DNA of 16,614 nucleotides from Spirochaetaceae bacterium (GTDB lineage: Bacteria; Spirochaetota; Spirochaetia; Treponematales; Breznakiellaceae): positions 1-16,614 of the forward strand of contig JAITXS010000052.1 of NCBI GenBank assembly GCA_031284645.1, in the 5' to 3' direction. Shown here in pieces: positions 6,857 to 14,838 of the stretch (the stretch's first letter is position 1; each line of letters opens with the position of its first letter). A model generated the notes under the pieces. The model saw only the letters and a program-made list of their open reading frames with translations. It was not told where the DNA came from and did no database searches. A program made the position numbers and the translations under genes.

Positions 6857-8752
6857 ATGACGGAAGCCGAAAACAAACCAAAACCCTCTTATAATGCCAA
6901 GCTGCGGTATACTTTCTTTTTTATGGTTCTTGCTGCCAGCTTGATCTATCTGCTTGCCCGCTACGGGCACCTCATGCTGGGGCCGCAGAATTTTAATATA
7001 GGAAAGACAACCCGTCTTACGGTCGAACGAGGGCCCATCTTTGACCGGAATGGCAGGATACTCGCGATTGAAGCCCGTTTCGGGAATATTAGCGTTTGGC
7101 GTCCGGCTATTGTAAAAAAGGCAGAGCTTGCCGCCCGGCTTGCCCCTCTGCTGGCCATAAGTGAGCGGGATATTATCGCTCAAATTGATCAATCGGAAAC
7201 AGACTTTATCTACTTGAAAAAAAAAGCGGATCAGGGCTGTATCCGTGAAATTGAATCTTTGATTGAAAAAGGGATGCTCCGCGGGGTGAATATTGAGCCG
7301 GTCATGGGACGGATTTACCCCGAGCAGAGTCTTGCCGCTCAGATTATCGGTTTTGTTGGTGATGAAAATACCGGTTTGGCAGGTGTAGAATACTCATTTA
7401 ACGCAGAGCTCAGCGCAAAGGGATCACAAAATGAACAAAAAGCGCCCGGGAACCAGATCTTTTTAACAATTGACGCGAATATTCAGTATATTCTGGAAGA
7501 TATTGCCGGTAAAGCACTTAAAAAGCATAACGCAGAGGCGGTGATGCTTATGGCTATGGACCCGCAGACCGGAGATATTCTTGGCGCGGCCTCGCTTCCC
7601 GGCTTTGACCCGAATCATTTTCGAGATTCCTCCGAACAAGACAGGATGTTCAGACCAGCGCTATGGTCTTATGAACCGGGCTCTGTGTTTAAGATTTTTT
7701 CGTTGGCAAGCCTTTTAGACGGTGATTTTATCAGGCCGGACACAACCTTTTTCTGTAACGGAGCGTATCAACACACGACAAATCTTGGCGAGCACATTGT
7801 AATCAAATGCCTTGGGGCTCATGGAACGGTAAATGCCCGGGATATTATCATTTATTCATGTAACGCCGGTGCGGCTTATGCATCAGACACAGCAAGTTCC
7901 GGAGCTTTTTATAACACGATACGGCAATTCGGTTTCGGATCCCGCACTGCAAGCGGTTTGTCAGGAGAGACGGCGGGCTTTCTCCGTGCACCGGCCCGCT
8001 GGTCGGAGCGGACAAAACAGACAATTTCAATGGGGCAAGAGATTGCGGTTTCGGCAATGCAAATGATGAAAGCGGCGACTGCACTGGCAAGCGATGGCAC
8101 CTTACGCTCTCCGCGTCTTGTCTCACGTATAGTCTCGGCAGACGGCACTGATTCCCGGGAATACATTGCAGCCAAGCCGGTAAAATTATTAAAAGAGAGT
8201 ACGGCACGGGAAATGCGTTCATACATGAAGGATGTGACAGGCGGACTTGGCACGGGCTGGAGGGCATTTATCGAAGACATTCCGCTTGCTGTTAAGACCG
8301 GCACAGCGCAGATAATTGATCCGGAAAGCGGCGCATATTCGGACACGGACTTTATCGCAAGCTGTATGGCGATTTTACCGGCGGATTCACCCTCTCTGGT
8401 GATTTATATCACGATTATTAAACCCAAAGGTGAAAGTTATCTTGGCGGACGAATCGCAGCTCCTTATATCAGGGAGACTGCGGAAGCGCTGGTAAACTAT
8501 CTGGGTATCCCGCGCGGCAGAAATCCTCAAATTAGTCATTCAGGTTCTATACCGCTGCCTGATGATGAAATACCGGCCATCGGAACGGTAATGCCGAATT
8601 TACTGAATTATTCAAAACGGCAAATCCTGCCGCTTTTACTCCGCGACGATCTTCATTTCAGACTTAACGGTGAAGGTTGGGTTAAACGGCAATCGCCCCT
8701 CCCGGGTGCCGCGATCAGCGCAGATACGGTGATTGATCTGGAATTCGAGTGA
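6857..8752 (+). CDS. ftsI: Class B penicillin-binding protein with C-terminal PASTA domain (FtsI-like)
   Basis: A 631-residue bitopic peptidoglycan transpeptidase, probably that of septal wall synthesis. A cytoplasmic tail precedes one membrane segment (about 17-35). The dimerisation domain carries VERGPIFDRNGRILA (56-70) and GRIYPEQSLAAQIIGFVG. The transpeptidase motifs are SVFK with active-site Ser276 and Lys279, SCN (334-336) and KTG (480-482). Residues about 576-631 (IGTVMPNLLNYS to VIDLEFE) match one PASTA domain, which in other bacteria senses or binds peptidoglycan. Assignment to FtsI rather than another class B enzyme rests on domain architecture and is less certain than the family. 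The ATG at 6857 has a weak GGA 6 nt upstream and probably depends on coupling to lepB. The TGA stop shares its A with the permease ATG. Confidence 0.9.
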   Translation: MTEAENKPKPSYNAKLRYTFFFMVLAASLIYLLARYGHLMLGPQNFNIGKTTRLTVERGPIFDRNGRILAIEARFGNISVWRPAIVKKAELAARLAPLLAISERDIIAQIDQSETDFIYLKKKADQGCIREIESLIEKGMLRGVNIEPVMGRIYPEQSLAAQIIGFVGDENTGLAGVEYSFNAELSAKGSQNEQKAPGNQIFLTIDANIQYILEDIAGKALKKHNAEAVMLMAMDPQTGDILGAASLPGFDPNHFRDSSEQDRMFRPALWSYEPGSVFKIFSLASLLDGDFIRPDTTFFCNGAYQHTTNLGEHIVIKCLGAHGTVNARDIIIYSCNAGAAYASDTASSGAFYNTIRQFGFGSRTASGLSGETAGFLRAPARWSERTKQTISMGQEIAVSAMQMMKAATALASDGTLRSPRLVSRIVSADGTDSREYIAAKPVKLLKESTAREMRSYMKDVTGGLGTGWRAFIEDIPLAVKTGTAQIIDPESGAYSDTDFIASCMAILPADSPSLVIYITIIKPKGESYLGGRIAAPYIRETAEALVNYLGIPRGRNPQISHSGSIPLPDDEIPAIGTVMPNLLNYSKRQILPLLLRDDLHFRLNGEGWVKRQSPLPGAAISADTVIDLEFE

Positions 8753-10461
8753 TGAACCGAAGCCGGATAAGCTCCCGCCTTTCCGGGGGCGCTGTCTGGC
8801 CGCTGCTCTTTGCCGGCCTGCCTTTAATCATCGTTGCACTTGCGTTTTTCATCCCGTATATTGACGCGCTTTCCTTGTCTTTCCGTTCAGATCCGTTGGC
8901 GGGTGGGGCAGCTCCTTTTCCGCCCCGTCTTTTTAAAATATTGGGTTTTACCCTGTGGCAAGCGTGTATAAGCACCGCTTTTGCCCTCCTTGTGGGTCTT
9001 CCCGGTGCATACATCATCAGCTCACGACATTTCAGGTACAAAAAATTCGCCCGTGTACTCAGCGCTGTGCCTTTTGCACTGCCACCGATAGTCATGGTGC
9101 TTGGTTTTGTGTTGTTCTGGGGCAATTCCGGCTTTATAAACCGTACTTTATCGATTTTTTTTGGGGAAGGCGCAGAAATCCGTATCCTTTACAAGCCCGG
9201 GGCCTTAATTTTTGCCAATACCTGTTATAATTTCCCGCTTGTCATGCGTCTTGCCGGAGATGCTTTTTTAAAAATCCGGGAAAATTACGAAGAAAGCGCA
9301 CTTTCCCTGGGGGCCTCCCCGTTAAAAACAGCACTGACAGTGGCACTGCCGCTGAGTATGCCTTCTATTATTTCAGCAGCTCTGCTTGTCTTTCTCTACT
9401 GCTGGACAGCGTTTGCTCTGCCTCTGGTGCTCGGCGGTGGGCCGGGTACAACGCCTCTTGCCGTTGAAATCTATCGTTATGCACATACAACATTAAATTA
9501 TAAAAACGCGGGTATCTTTGCCCTTGCCGAGACCGCTGTCTCGGCACTTGCCTTTACGGTATATCTATTTTTTGATAAAAAATCTTATCGTATGACAGGC
9601 CATTTTGGAAACAGTGAGACGATCACAGCAAGGGTAAAAACCGCTTGCCGGAAGACCGGTAAGCGGCTGCAACGCGCAGGGACACGTTTCACTTCTACGG
9701 ATTTTATCAAAACAGTATATCTGACCCTGATTCTTGTTATTGTTCTTGGCCCCCTGCTTTCCGTTTTTGCAGATTCTTTTCTTGCACCGACCGGACACGG
9801 CAGCTCGGCGGGCTTTAGTCTTAAAAATTGGATACACGTGGATGTCCGCATTCTTAGTGCCTTGGGACGTTCTCTTATCCTGGCTTCTGTTTCGGCAACA
9901 ATTTCTTGTATTCTTGCCCTTATGATGGCAAAAAGCGGGGATTCCCCGGTAAGCCGTTTTACCGCGATTGCTCCGGCTGTATCTTCCGGCATAGTAACGG
10001 GGCTTGGATTTCTCTCTTTTTACGGGCAAAACTCCGCGCGTTCCTTTATCGCCTTGAGCGTCATGCACGCCGTTACGGCACTGCCGTTTACCTTTAACTC
10101 AATATATACGGGGCTGCGCTCTATCCCTCAAAATACGTTAAACGCCTCGGAACTTTTTGGCGCAGGATATCTGAAAAAACTCTTTGTTATTGAGATACCG
10201 CTTTGTTCGCGAAATATACGTTCAGCATGGGGTTTTGCCGCCTGTATTAGTATCGGGGAAGTCAACTTAATTCTGATGCTTGGCATGGAACAATGGGAAA
10301 CCCTGCCGCTTTATATCTATCGTGCTGTTTCCGCCTACCGTTATGACATGGCAAGCGCCGCCGGTACCATCCTTATCGGGGCAAGTCTGCTGGCGCTTTT
10401 TCTTTCGGAGCATGATATGCCTGTGTGGCACAACACTAAATCAAACAGAAATAAAACGTGA
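8752..10461 (+). CDS. Two-domain ABC transporter permease, ThiP/FbpB type
   Basis: A 569-residue inner membrane protein with two fused permease halves and about 12 membrane segments. Each half ends with an EAA-type cytoplasmic loop that docks an ATPase: residues 180-201 (EESALSLGASPLKTALTVAL) and 461-484 (NASELFGAGYLKKLFVIEIP). The C-terminal part (ETLPLYIYRAVSAYRYDMAS) resembles thiamine and Fe(III) permeases; the substrate cannot be decided from sequence. The start is the ATG at 8752, overlapping the ftsI stop as TGATG, so translation is coupled; a GTG lies one codon upstream. No ATPase or binding-protein gene is adjacent, because dapA converges 12 bp downstream. A solute-binding lipoprotein about 3 kb to the right could be its partner. 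Confidence 0.88.
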   Translation: MNRSRISSRLSGGAVWPLLFAGLPLIIVALAFFIPYIDALSLSFRSDPLAGGAAPFPPRLFKILGFTLWQACISTAFALLVGLPGAYIISSRHFRYKKFARVLSAVPFALPPIVMVLGFVLFWGNSGFINRTLSIFFGEGAEIRILYKPGALIFANTCYNFPLVMRLAGDAFLKIRENYEESALSLGASPLKTALTVALPLSMPSIISAALLVFLYCWTAFALPLVLGGGPGTTPLAVEIYRYAHTTLNYKNAGIFALAETAVSALAFTVYLFFDKKSYRMTGHFGNSETITARVKTACRKTGKRLQRAGTRFTSTDFIKTVYLTLILVIVLGPLLSVFADSFLAPTGHGSSAGFSLKNWIHVDVRILSALGRSLILASVSATISCILALMMAKSGDSPVSRFTAIAPAVSSGIVTGLGFLSFYGQNSARSFIALSVMHAVTALPFTFNSIYTGLRSIPQNTLNASELFGAGYLKKLFVIEIPLCSRNIRSAWGFAACISIGEVNLILMLGMEQWETLPLYIYRAVSAYRYDMASAAGTILIGASLLALFLSEHDMPVWHNTKSNRNKT

Positions 10462-10473
10462 AGCACCAGGGGC

Positions 10474-11385
10474 TTATGCATTGGGACTGTACAGACCTAA
10501 ATTTTTTACCGCAGCTTCTACAATTTTTTTGTTTTCGGGGGATAATTCTCCAAGCGGGAGGCGTGTCGGGCCTGCGGGCAAAGCGGCAAGGGATAATGCG
10601 TATTTTATCGGAACAGGATTTGTTTCGATAAAAGCCGCATTGATAAAAGGAATCAATTCAAAATGGATGGCTCTCGCTTCATTTAAGCGGGCGTCAAGCG
10701 CGGCATGGGTAAGGGCGCACACTTTTTTCGGAACAAGATTTGAAACTACGGAAATTACGCCGGATCCGCCCAGTGAGATGAGGGGCAAGGTAAGGGCGTC
10801 ATCACCGGAAAGCACGACAAAATCTTTCCCCTGTGCGCGCTTTTTCAAGCTGATAACTCGGAGTATTTCACTCATCTGATTGATATCGCCAGAAGCCTCT
10901 TTTACGCCTACAACACCCTGAATATCGGCAAGCTTTGCCATAAGCGGAGGCGGAATATTCCTGCCGGTTCTTCCCGCAATATTGTATACGATAATCGGTA
11001 TGCCGATCTCGGCGACAGCCTGAAAATGTTTTATTAAACCGGAATCATTAGGCTTATTATAGTACGGGGTAACAACAAGCGCCGCATCCGCGCCAAGGCG
11101 CTTTGCACGCTCTGTATATTGCACGGCGTGTTTTGTTGAGTTGGAACCTGCCCCGACAATCACCGGTAAGCGGCCTGAAGCCTCGCTTATCGTGATTTTA
11201 ATGAGTTCTTCTTCTTCCCCTTCGTCAAGCGTCGGCGTCTCACCGCTGGTTCCTATCGGCACAAGTCCGTCAATCCCCGCATCAATCTGAAAACGCACAA
11301 GCTGCCTGAATCCTTCAAAATCAACTTGACCCGATGCATTCATCGGTGTAATCAAGGCGGTAAAGGCGCCGGTAAAATTCAACAT
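10474..11385 (-). CDS. dapA: 4-hydroxy-tetrahydrodipicolinate synthase
   Basis: Condenses pyruvate with aspartate semialdehyde, the first committed step to diaminopimelate and lysine. The 303-residue TIM barrel shows GTSGETPTL (45-53) in the substrate pocket, TPYYNKP (106-112), IVYNIAGRTG with Tyr134 and Arg139, and GVKEAS with the Schiff-base Lys162. The C-terminal NPVPIKYAL and LPLGEL are also typical. The family includes other pyruvate aldolases, but these residues fit DapA well. The ATG at 11385 is chosen over the GTG immediately upstream at 11388 because GAGGGGAG (11392-11399) then sits 6 nt away. It follows the phosphofructokinase gene by 30 bp on the same strand, so they are very likely cotranscribed. 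Confidence 0.95.
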   Translation of the reverse strand: MLNFTGAFTALITPMNASGQVDFEGFRQLVRFQIDAGIDGLVPIGTSGETPTLDEGEEEELIKITISEASGRLPVIVGAGSNSTKHAVQYTERAKRLGADAALVVTPYYNKPNDSGLIKHFQAVAEIGIPIIVYNIAGRTGRNIPPPLMAKLADIQGVVGVKEASGDINQMSEILRVISLKKRAQGKDFVVLSGDDALTLPLISLGGSGVISVVSNLVPKKVCALTHAALDARLNEARAIHFELIPFINAAFIETNPVPIKYALSLAALPAGPTRLPLGELSPENKKIVEAAVKNLGLYSPNA

Positions 11386-11415
11386 CACAAACTCCCCTCA
11401 AATAGTTGGCTCATG

Positions 11416-12834
11416 TTAGTTATTTGTCTTATACACGCCGCCGCTCCTGAAATCCACGCCGGCAGCTGCATTTGTCATCAGTATAGGCTGATGCGTTGCG
11501 TCAAGACAATCACGCCAAAGACTTGATTCAGGATTAACGTGGGCGCGTCTGGAAACGGCAACCTTAATCGGCAGATGAACGAACTCATCGTGTACAAGGC
11601 CGATAACAACCTTTGTTTTCCCTGCCATAGCTGCATGAACAGCGGCATTGCCCAGTCTGTCGCAGTAAACTGAATCGACCGGAACGGCAACCGCGGAGCG
11701 CACTTGATAACTCGGATCAAAGTACTTTAACGTGATTTCCATATCACTCTTTTTAAAATAATTTTTTATTGCCTCTTTCAGATAGATGCCGACATCAGCC
11801 ATAATCAGATTGCCGCCCGCATCATAGTTTTGACTTTCCAGAATTTTATCCTGCATCGCACCTTCGGCAACAAGGACAACCGCGTGTTTCCGGGATCTTA
11901 GTCGTCTTTCAAGATGATCTAAAAAACCGTTCGGGCCGTCAAGGTCAAACGGCACTTCGGGAATAAGGACAAAATTCACTTCATGAGATGCAAGCGCCGT
12001 GTAAACAGTCAGAAAGCCTGATTCACGCCCCATCAGACGAACAAGACCAATACCATTCGGTTGGGAAGAGGCTTCCATATGCGCCGATGCAACGGCCTCA
12101 ACAGCACGGGCAACCGCTGTGTCAAAACCAAATGAACGCTGAATAAAAGAAAAATCATTATCAACTGTTTTGGGAATACCCACACAGGCTATTTTTAATT
12201 TCCGCCGCTCAATTTCATCGGCAATATCAAGGCTTCCCCGTTGTGTTCCGTCACCGCCGATAGTAAAGAGTATGTTGAGGTTAAGCTGTTCTATCGCGTC
12301 AACAATTTTTCCGACATCTTTCCCGCCGCCGCGTGAAGAACCAAGCACAGTTCCGCCCATCCGGTGGATATTGTCGACCCAATCGACATCCAACTCCATA
12401 GTCGAAAAACCATATTCCGGTAAAAATCCCCGATAACCGTATTTAATGCCGGTAATACGGCGCACACGGTAGTGGTACCAGAGACAGCGCACAATAGAAC
12501 GGATAACATCGTTCAGGCCCGGACACAGGCCCCCGCAGGTAACAATACCGGCGTGAACATGCTCCGGCATAAAATAGATCATTTCCCGAGGACCGGCCTT
12601 TTCCACTACCTGACTTCGATCAAGCGGTTCACGGGAACCTAAACGAGCGTTGGTATCAAACAGTAAAAAATCATCGTCACTGACATACTTCGCTATAAAA
12701 TCGCCTTCTTTTTTTGACATCGTAATCGGAGAATGGACATTCCTCGGCCCGAGTTCTTCAATGGTAAAGTCCAGTTTATCTATCTTTTTTGTCACATCTT
12801 CCGTCTTTTCAATCTTTTTTTCGCGCTCCGCCAT
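11416..12834 (-). CDS. pfk: 6-phosphofructokinase of the long PPi-type clade, probably ATP-dependent
   Basis: Phosphorylates fructose 6-phosphate in glycolysis. The 472-residue product has a long N-terminal extension (about 1-90), then GIVTCGGLCPGLNDVIRSI (96-114), GTVLGSSRGG, TIGGDGTQRG (191-200), GIPKTVDNDF with catalytic Asp225 (219-228), MGRESGF (268-274) and PEVPF. The phosphodonor position after GGD is Gly196, the ATP-type residue, whereas PPi enzymes carry Asp; the second diagnostic position is Lys222, as in PPi-clade enzymes. Gly plus Lys is known from ATP-using members such as trypanosomal PFK, so ATP use is inferred. The ATG at 12834 has AGGGGG (12839-12844) 4 nt upstream and a promoter just before it; the frame runs on to 12903. 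The ribosome site lies inside the palindrome GGGGCCCC abutting the start codon. Confidence 0.93.
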   Translation of the reverse strand: MAEREKKIEKTEDVTKKIDKLDFTIEELGPRNVHSPITMSKKEGDFIAKYVSDDDFLLFDTNARLGSREPLDRSQVVEKAGPREMIYFMPEHVHAGIVTCGGLCPGLNDVIRSIVRCLWYHYRVRRITGIKYGYRGFLPEYGFSTMELDVDWVDNIHRMGGTVLGSSRGGGKDVGKIVDAIEQLNLNILFTIGGDGTQRGSLDIADEIERRKLKIACVGIPKTVDNDFSFIQRSFGFDTAVARAVEAVASAHMEASSQPNGIGLVRLMGRESGFLTVYTALASHEVNFVLIPEVPFDLDGPNGFLDHLERRLRSRKHAVVLVAEGAMQDKILESQNYDAGGNLIMADVGIYLKEAIKNYFKKSDMEITLKYFDPSYQVRSAVAVPVDSVYCDRLGNAAVHAAMAGKTKVVIGLVHDEFVHLPIKVAVSRRAHVNPESSLWRDCLDATHQPILMTNAAAGVDFRSGGVYKTNN

Positions 12835-12853
12835 GGGGCCCCCTAAAACATTA

Positions 12854-12882
12854 ATTATATACATATAATACCGTATTTTTAA
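12854..12882 (-). promoter_or_regulatory. Candidate promoter for pfk-dapA
   Basis: Read on the - strand, TTAAAA (12882-12877; 4 of 6 matches to TTGACA) is followed after 17 bp by a perfect TATAAT (12859-12854). The predicted start is near 12847, leaving a leader of about 13 nt that contains AGGGGG. This favours the 12834 start codon over in-frame codons farther upstream. The surrounding AT-rich DNA makes chance -10 matches more likely, so confidence is moderate. Confidence 0.45.
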
Positions 12883-13238
12883 TTTGCGGTGAAGGGGGAT
12901 CAATCTTCAATCAGAATTCAGGGTAAAGGGTTTAGGAATGCTCATATCCCCCCGTATGTTCCCTGTGCCCCGAATCCTCAATCTCACGGCGAAATGAATA
13001 TCATATACGCCGGGCCCTATCGTCAACAGCCCCCCTAAGGAATGTTTTTCGTATATCATAGTTTTGATTGTTTTGAACTTTTTAAATGCTTTTGCCATGT
13101 GAGTTAAGCAGAGAATAGATTTAAGAAAAGAAGCGAAAAGGCGGGATGTATCGGAATTTCAAGGTGTTTATCGGGATTATGTTTGCAAGCAGTTTACCGT
13201 ATATACAATAAAAAGCGCCCGCCTGATTCTGTTGCGTC
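12883..13238. other. Intergenic stretch without a confident gene
   Basis: Between the pfk promoter and the + strand promoter at 13239 no gene can be supported. A 63-codon open frame on the - strand (13098 to 12907) starts at an ATG with no ribosome binding site and has an unrecognisable basic product. The 7-bp complementary segments AGGCGGG (13139-13145) and CCCGCCT (13218-13224) lie 72 bp apart without a T run. TATCGG occurs twice at about 13149 and 13169. Nothing here identifies a function. Confidence 0.5.
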
Positions 13239-13266
13239 TTGAAATAAAAGGCAAATAAATTATACT
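13239..13266 (+). promoter_or_regulatory. Near-consensus sigma-70 promoter in the long intergenic region
   Basis: TTGAAA (13239-13244) and TATACT (13261-13266) each match consensus at 5 of 6 positions and are 16 bp apart. The spacer is A-rich. It points along the + strand into a region with no recognised gene that ends in a strong + strand terminator at 13636-13675. It is the best-scoring promoter by eye in this window. Confidence 0.55.
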
Positions 13267-13272
13267 AAAATG

Positions 13273-13675
13273 CAAGGTAGGAAGTCTTGAGAGGGTGTGG
13301 CAAGGCTCCGGCTGGGAAGCCATAAAACCGCCTGAAGGTAACGGATGGAAGTTGGTGCTCAAAACGCTCCTGCCTTATTTTTTCAAAAGAAACGATCCGA
13401 TTATATTCCGTCAAGCCTCTATCATTATCAGTGGACAGGTCAAGCAGATACATGGTATCAATTTTGGGAAGTATTAGCCTGATTCCCCGATGAGCTTTTG
13501 TTAGCAGACTTACATCAACAGCTATTTTCATAAAACGGCTGGCCGAAATCGGAGCCAGATAAAACCATGCGCGAAAGAGGACTTTTTTTGAGTTTTTGTC
13601 TGAAGAAAGCTTTCTATTCAAGGCAACGGTGAAGGGCATCTGAAAAAACCTTACGATTTTTTCAGATGCTTTTTT
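13273..13675 (+). ncRNA. Predicted transcript of about 400 nt, unidentified, candidate non-coding RNA
   Basis: A transcript from the promoter at 13239-13266 to the terminator ending at 13675 would be about 400 nt. It matches no RNA I can recognise: the conserved segments of RNase P RNA, the tRNA-like end of tmRNA and standard riboswitch cores are absent. A 60-codon frame begins at GTG 13295, 10 nt after AGGAAG (13279-13284), and stops at 13477; its product (MWQGSGWEAIKPPEGNGW...) is not a known family, so a small protein is the main alternative. Visible local structures are a hairpin at 13537-13556 (GGCT/AGCC and CCG/CGG), the 12-bp palindrome AGAAAGCTTTCT (13604-13615) and the terminator. 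On the - strand a 124-codon frame overlaps but has no ribosome site. Confidence 0.3.
13636..13675 (+). terminator. Strong intrinsic terminator on the + strand
   Basis: A 13-bp perfect stem, GCATCTGAAAAAA (13636-13648) and TTTTTTCAGATGC (13657-13669), has the 8-nt loop CCTTACGA and is followed by TTTTTTGTTTT (13670-13680). The T run is on the + strand side only; read on the - strand the hairpin is followed by CCTTCACC, so it would not work well for the solute-binding gene that approaches from the right. It therefore implies a + strand transcript to its left. Confidence 0.8.
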
Positions 13676-13725
13676 GTTTTAGCGCCTTTTCTAAAAATAA
13701 GAGGCAGAAAATTATCTAATCTCTC

Positions 13726-14748
13726 TTAGTTCCTTACTTCGGTAACGAGAGTCTTGTAGCGGTCAAGGATTTCTTGTCTGTGCTGATTGATATAGTCTTC
13801 GTCCTTGGGGAGAATCCGTATTTCTTTAAGCGCCGTCATATATTCGCTGGTTTGGGCGTCTGCACGAATCGGGCGTACTGTTGTCTGCGATCCGTAAATA
13901 TCCTGAGCCTGTTTACTCGTAATGAAATCAACAAACTTTTTCGCGTTTTCAAGGTTTTTTGTGCCTTTCACCACAGCCATTGAACCTGCGTTAAAATGAA
14001 CGCCTTCTTTCATATACACAATTTTTACCGGAGCCCCGTTTTTAACATAATTTATAGAATTATCTTCGTTAGAAATACCAACACCATACTCTCCGTCCGC
14101 CACGCTTTTGGGAACCATACTTGAGGAGCCTGCTATTTTCCCGTCATTATTAACAAGGAGCGCCTGAACATAGCCCCACCCCTTATCAGACATATAATCG
14201 CCGTCACCCATCGCGCAAAGCATATTGATTAAATGCGCGAAGGCGGAACCGGACGCAGCGGGATCCGCCATGATGATTTTGTCTTTTAAGGCCGGGTTTA
14301 AAAGATCCGCATAGCCCTCAATTTTGACAGAACCAAGAAGGTTTGTATTATAAATTAAAAGGCTCCCGTCAAGACAAAAAAACGTAACTTTTCCGCTGTG
14401 ATTGCGGAATTGTTCGGGGAACTTATCATCATTTACCGAAACATAGCTTTCGAATAAATCCTGATTTTCCACGTAGATTGAAGACACGCCGCCCCATGCA
14501 ACATCGGCGTAAGGATTATTAATCTCGGATTTTAATCGTTTAAAGACTTCTCCGATTCCCACGGAAATAAGATCAACTTTAATACCGCTTTCTTTTTCAA
14601 AAAGACCCAGAATCGCGGTAACTTGTTCTTCGCTATGCGGCGAATAAATCACGACGGATCCGCCGGTTTCTTCTTTACAAGCGGCAAAAAGAGTGAGTGC
14701 CGAGACAAGACCCAGTACAAACAAGGTCTTCATACATTTTATTTTCAT
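13726..14748 (-). CDS. ABC transporter solute-binding lipoprotein, Fe(III)/thiamine-type family
   Basis: A 340-residue periplasmic binding protein anchored by lipid. The N-terminal MKIKCMK and hydrophobic stretch lead to the lipobox LFAAC with Cys24. The mature part begins with SVVIYSPHSEEQV, then IKVDLISVGIGEVFKRLKSE, ADVAWGGVSS and ADPAASGSAFAHLINML, the usual pattern of the family that binds Fe(III), thiamine, phosphonates or related ligands. The ligand is not decidable by eye. The ATG at 14748 has AAGGAG (14756-14761) 7 nt upstream. It lies 90 bp after the flavodiiron gene on the same strand with no promoter seen between, so cotranscription is likely. No permease or ATPase gene adjoins it; the orphan permease at 8752-10461 is of the matching type and may be its partner. 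No convincing terminator follows its stop. Confidence 0.88.
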   Translation of the reverse strand: MKIKCMKTLFVLGLVSALTLFAACKEETGGSVVIYSPHSEEQVTAILGLFEKESGIKVDLISVGIGEVFKRLKSEINNPYADVAWGGVSSIYVENQDLFESYVSVNDDKFPEQFRNHSGKVTFFCLDGSLLIYNTNLLGSVKIEGYADLLNPALKDKIIMADPAASGSAFAHLINMLCAMGDGDYMSDKGWGYVQALLVNNDGKIAGSSSMVPKSVADGEYGVGISNEDNSINYVKNGAPVKIVYMKEGVHFNAGSMAVVKGTKNLENAKKFVDFITSKQAQDIYGSQTTVRPIRADAQTSEYMTALKEIRILPKDEDYINQHRQEILDRYKTLVTEVRN

Positions 14749-14783
14749 AAAGATTCTCCTTTTTTTGGTCGGAAAGCTTTCTC

Positions 14784-14823
14784 TTTTGAAGCATCGCCCT
14801 GCCCGGAACGATGCGTTTCAAAA
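14784..14823. other. Intercistronic stem-loop between the flavodiiron and solute-binding genes
   Basis: TTTTGAAGCATCG (14784-14796) pairs with CGATGC (14809-14814) and TTCAAAA (14817-14823), interrupted by a 2-nt bulge GT, around a 12-nt loop. The stem of 13 pairs has no T run on the - strand side, so it is not a good terminator. It fills most of the 90-bp gap and could be a processing or partial attenuation site that lowers expression of the downstream binding protein. Confidence 0.4.
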
Positions 14824-14838
14824 TGAGAATTACTGATA

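Noticed and set aside
8152..8752. GTG at 8749 as the permease start
   Set aside because: The next codon is ATG at 8752, which gives the usual one-base stop-start overlap with ftsI; the GTG adds only one residue.
10280..10879. 199-codon + strand open frame across the permease-dapA junction; considered as a remnant ATPase gene
   Set aside because: It is a frame shadow of the permease 3' end and of dapA on the other strand; no Walker or ABC signature motifs are present.
12907..13098. 63-codon - strand open frame upstream of pfk
   Set aside because: No ribosome binding site precedes its ATG and the translation shows no recognisable domain.
13265..13639. 124-codon open frame on the - strand in the intergenic region
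   Set aside because: Its ATG lies inside the arm of the + strand terminator, there is no ribosome binding site at this or later starts, and the product resembles no family I know.
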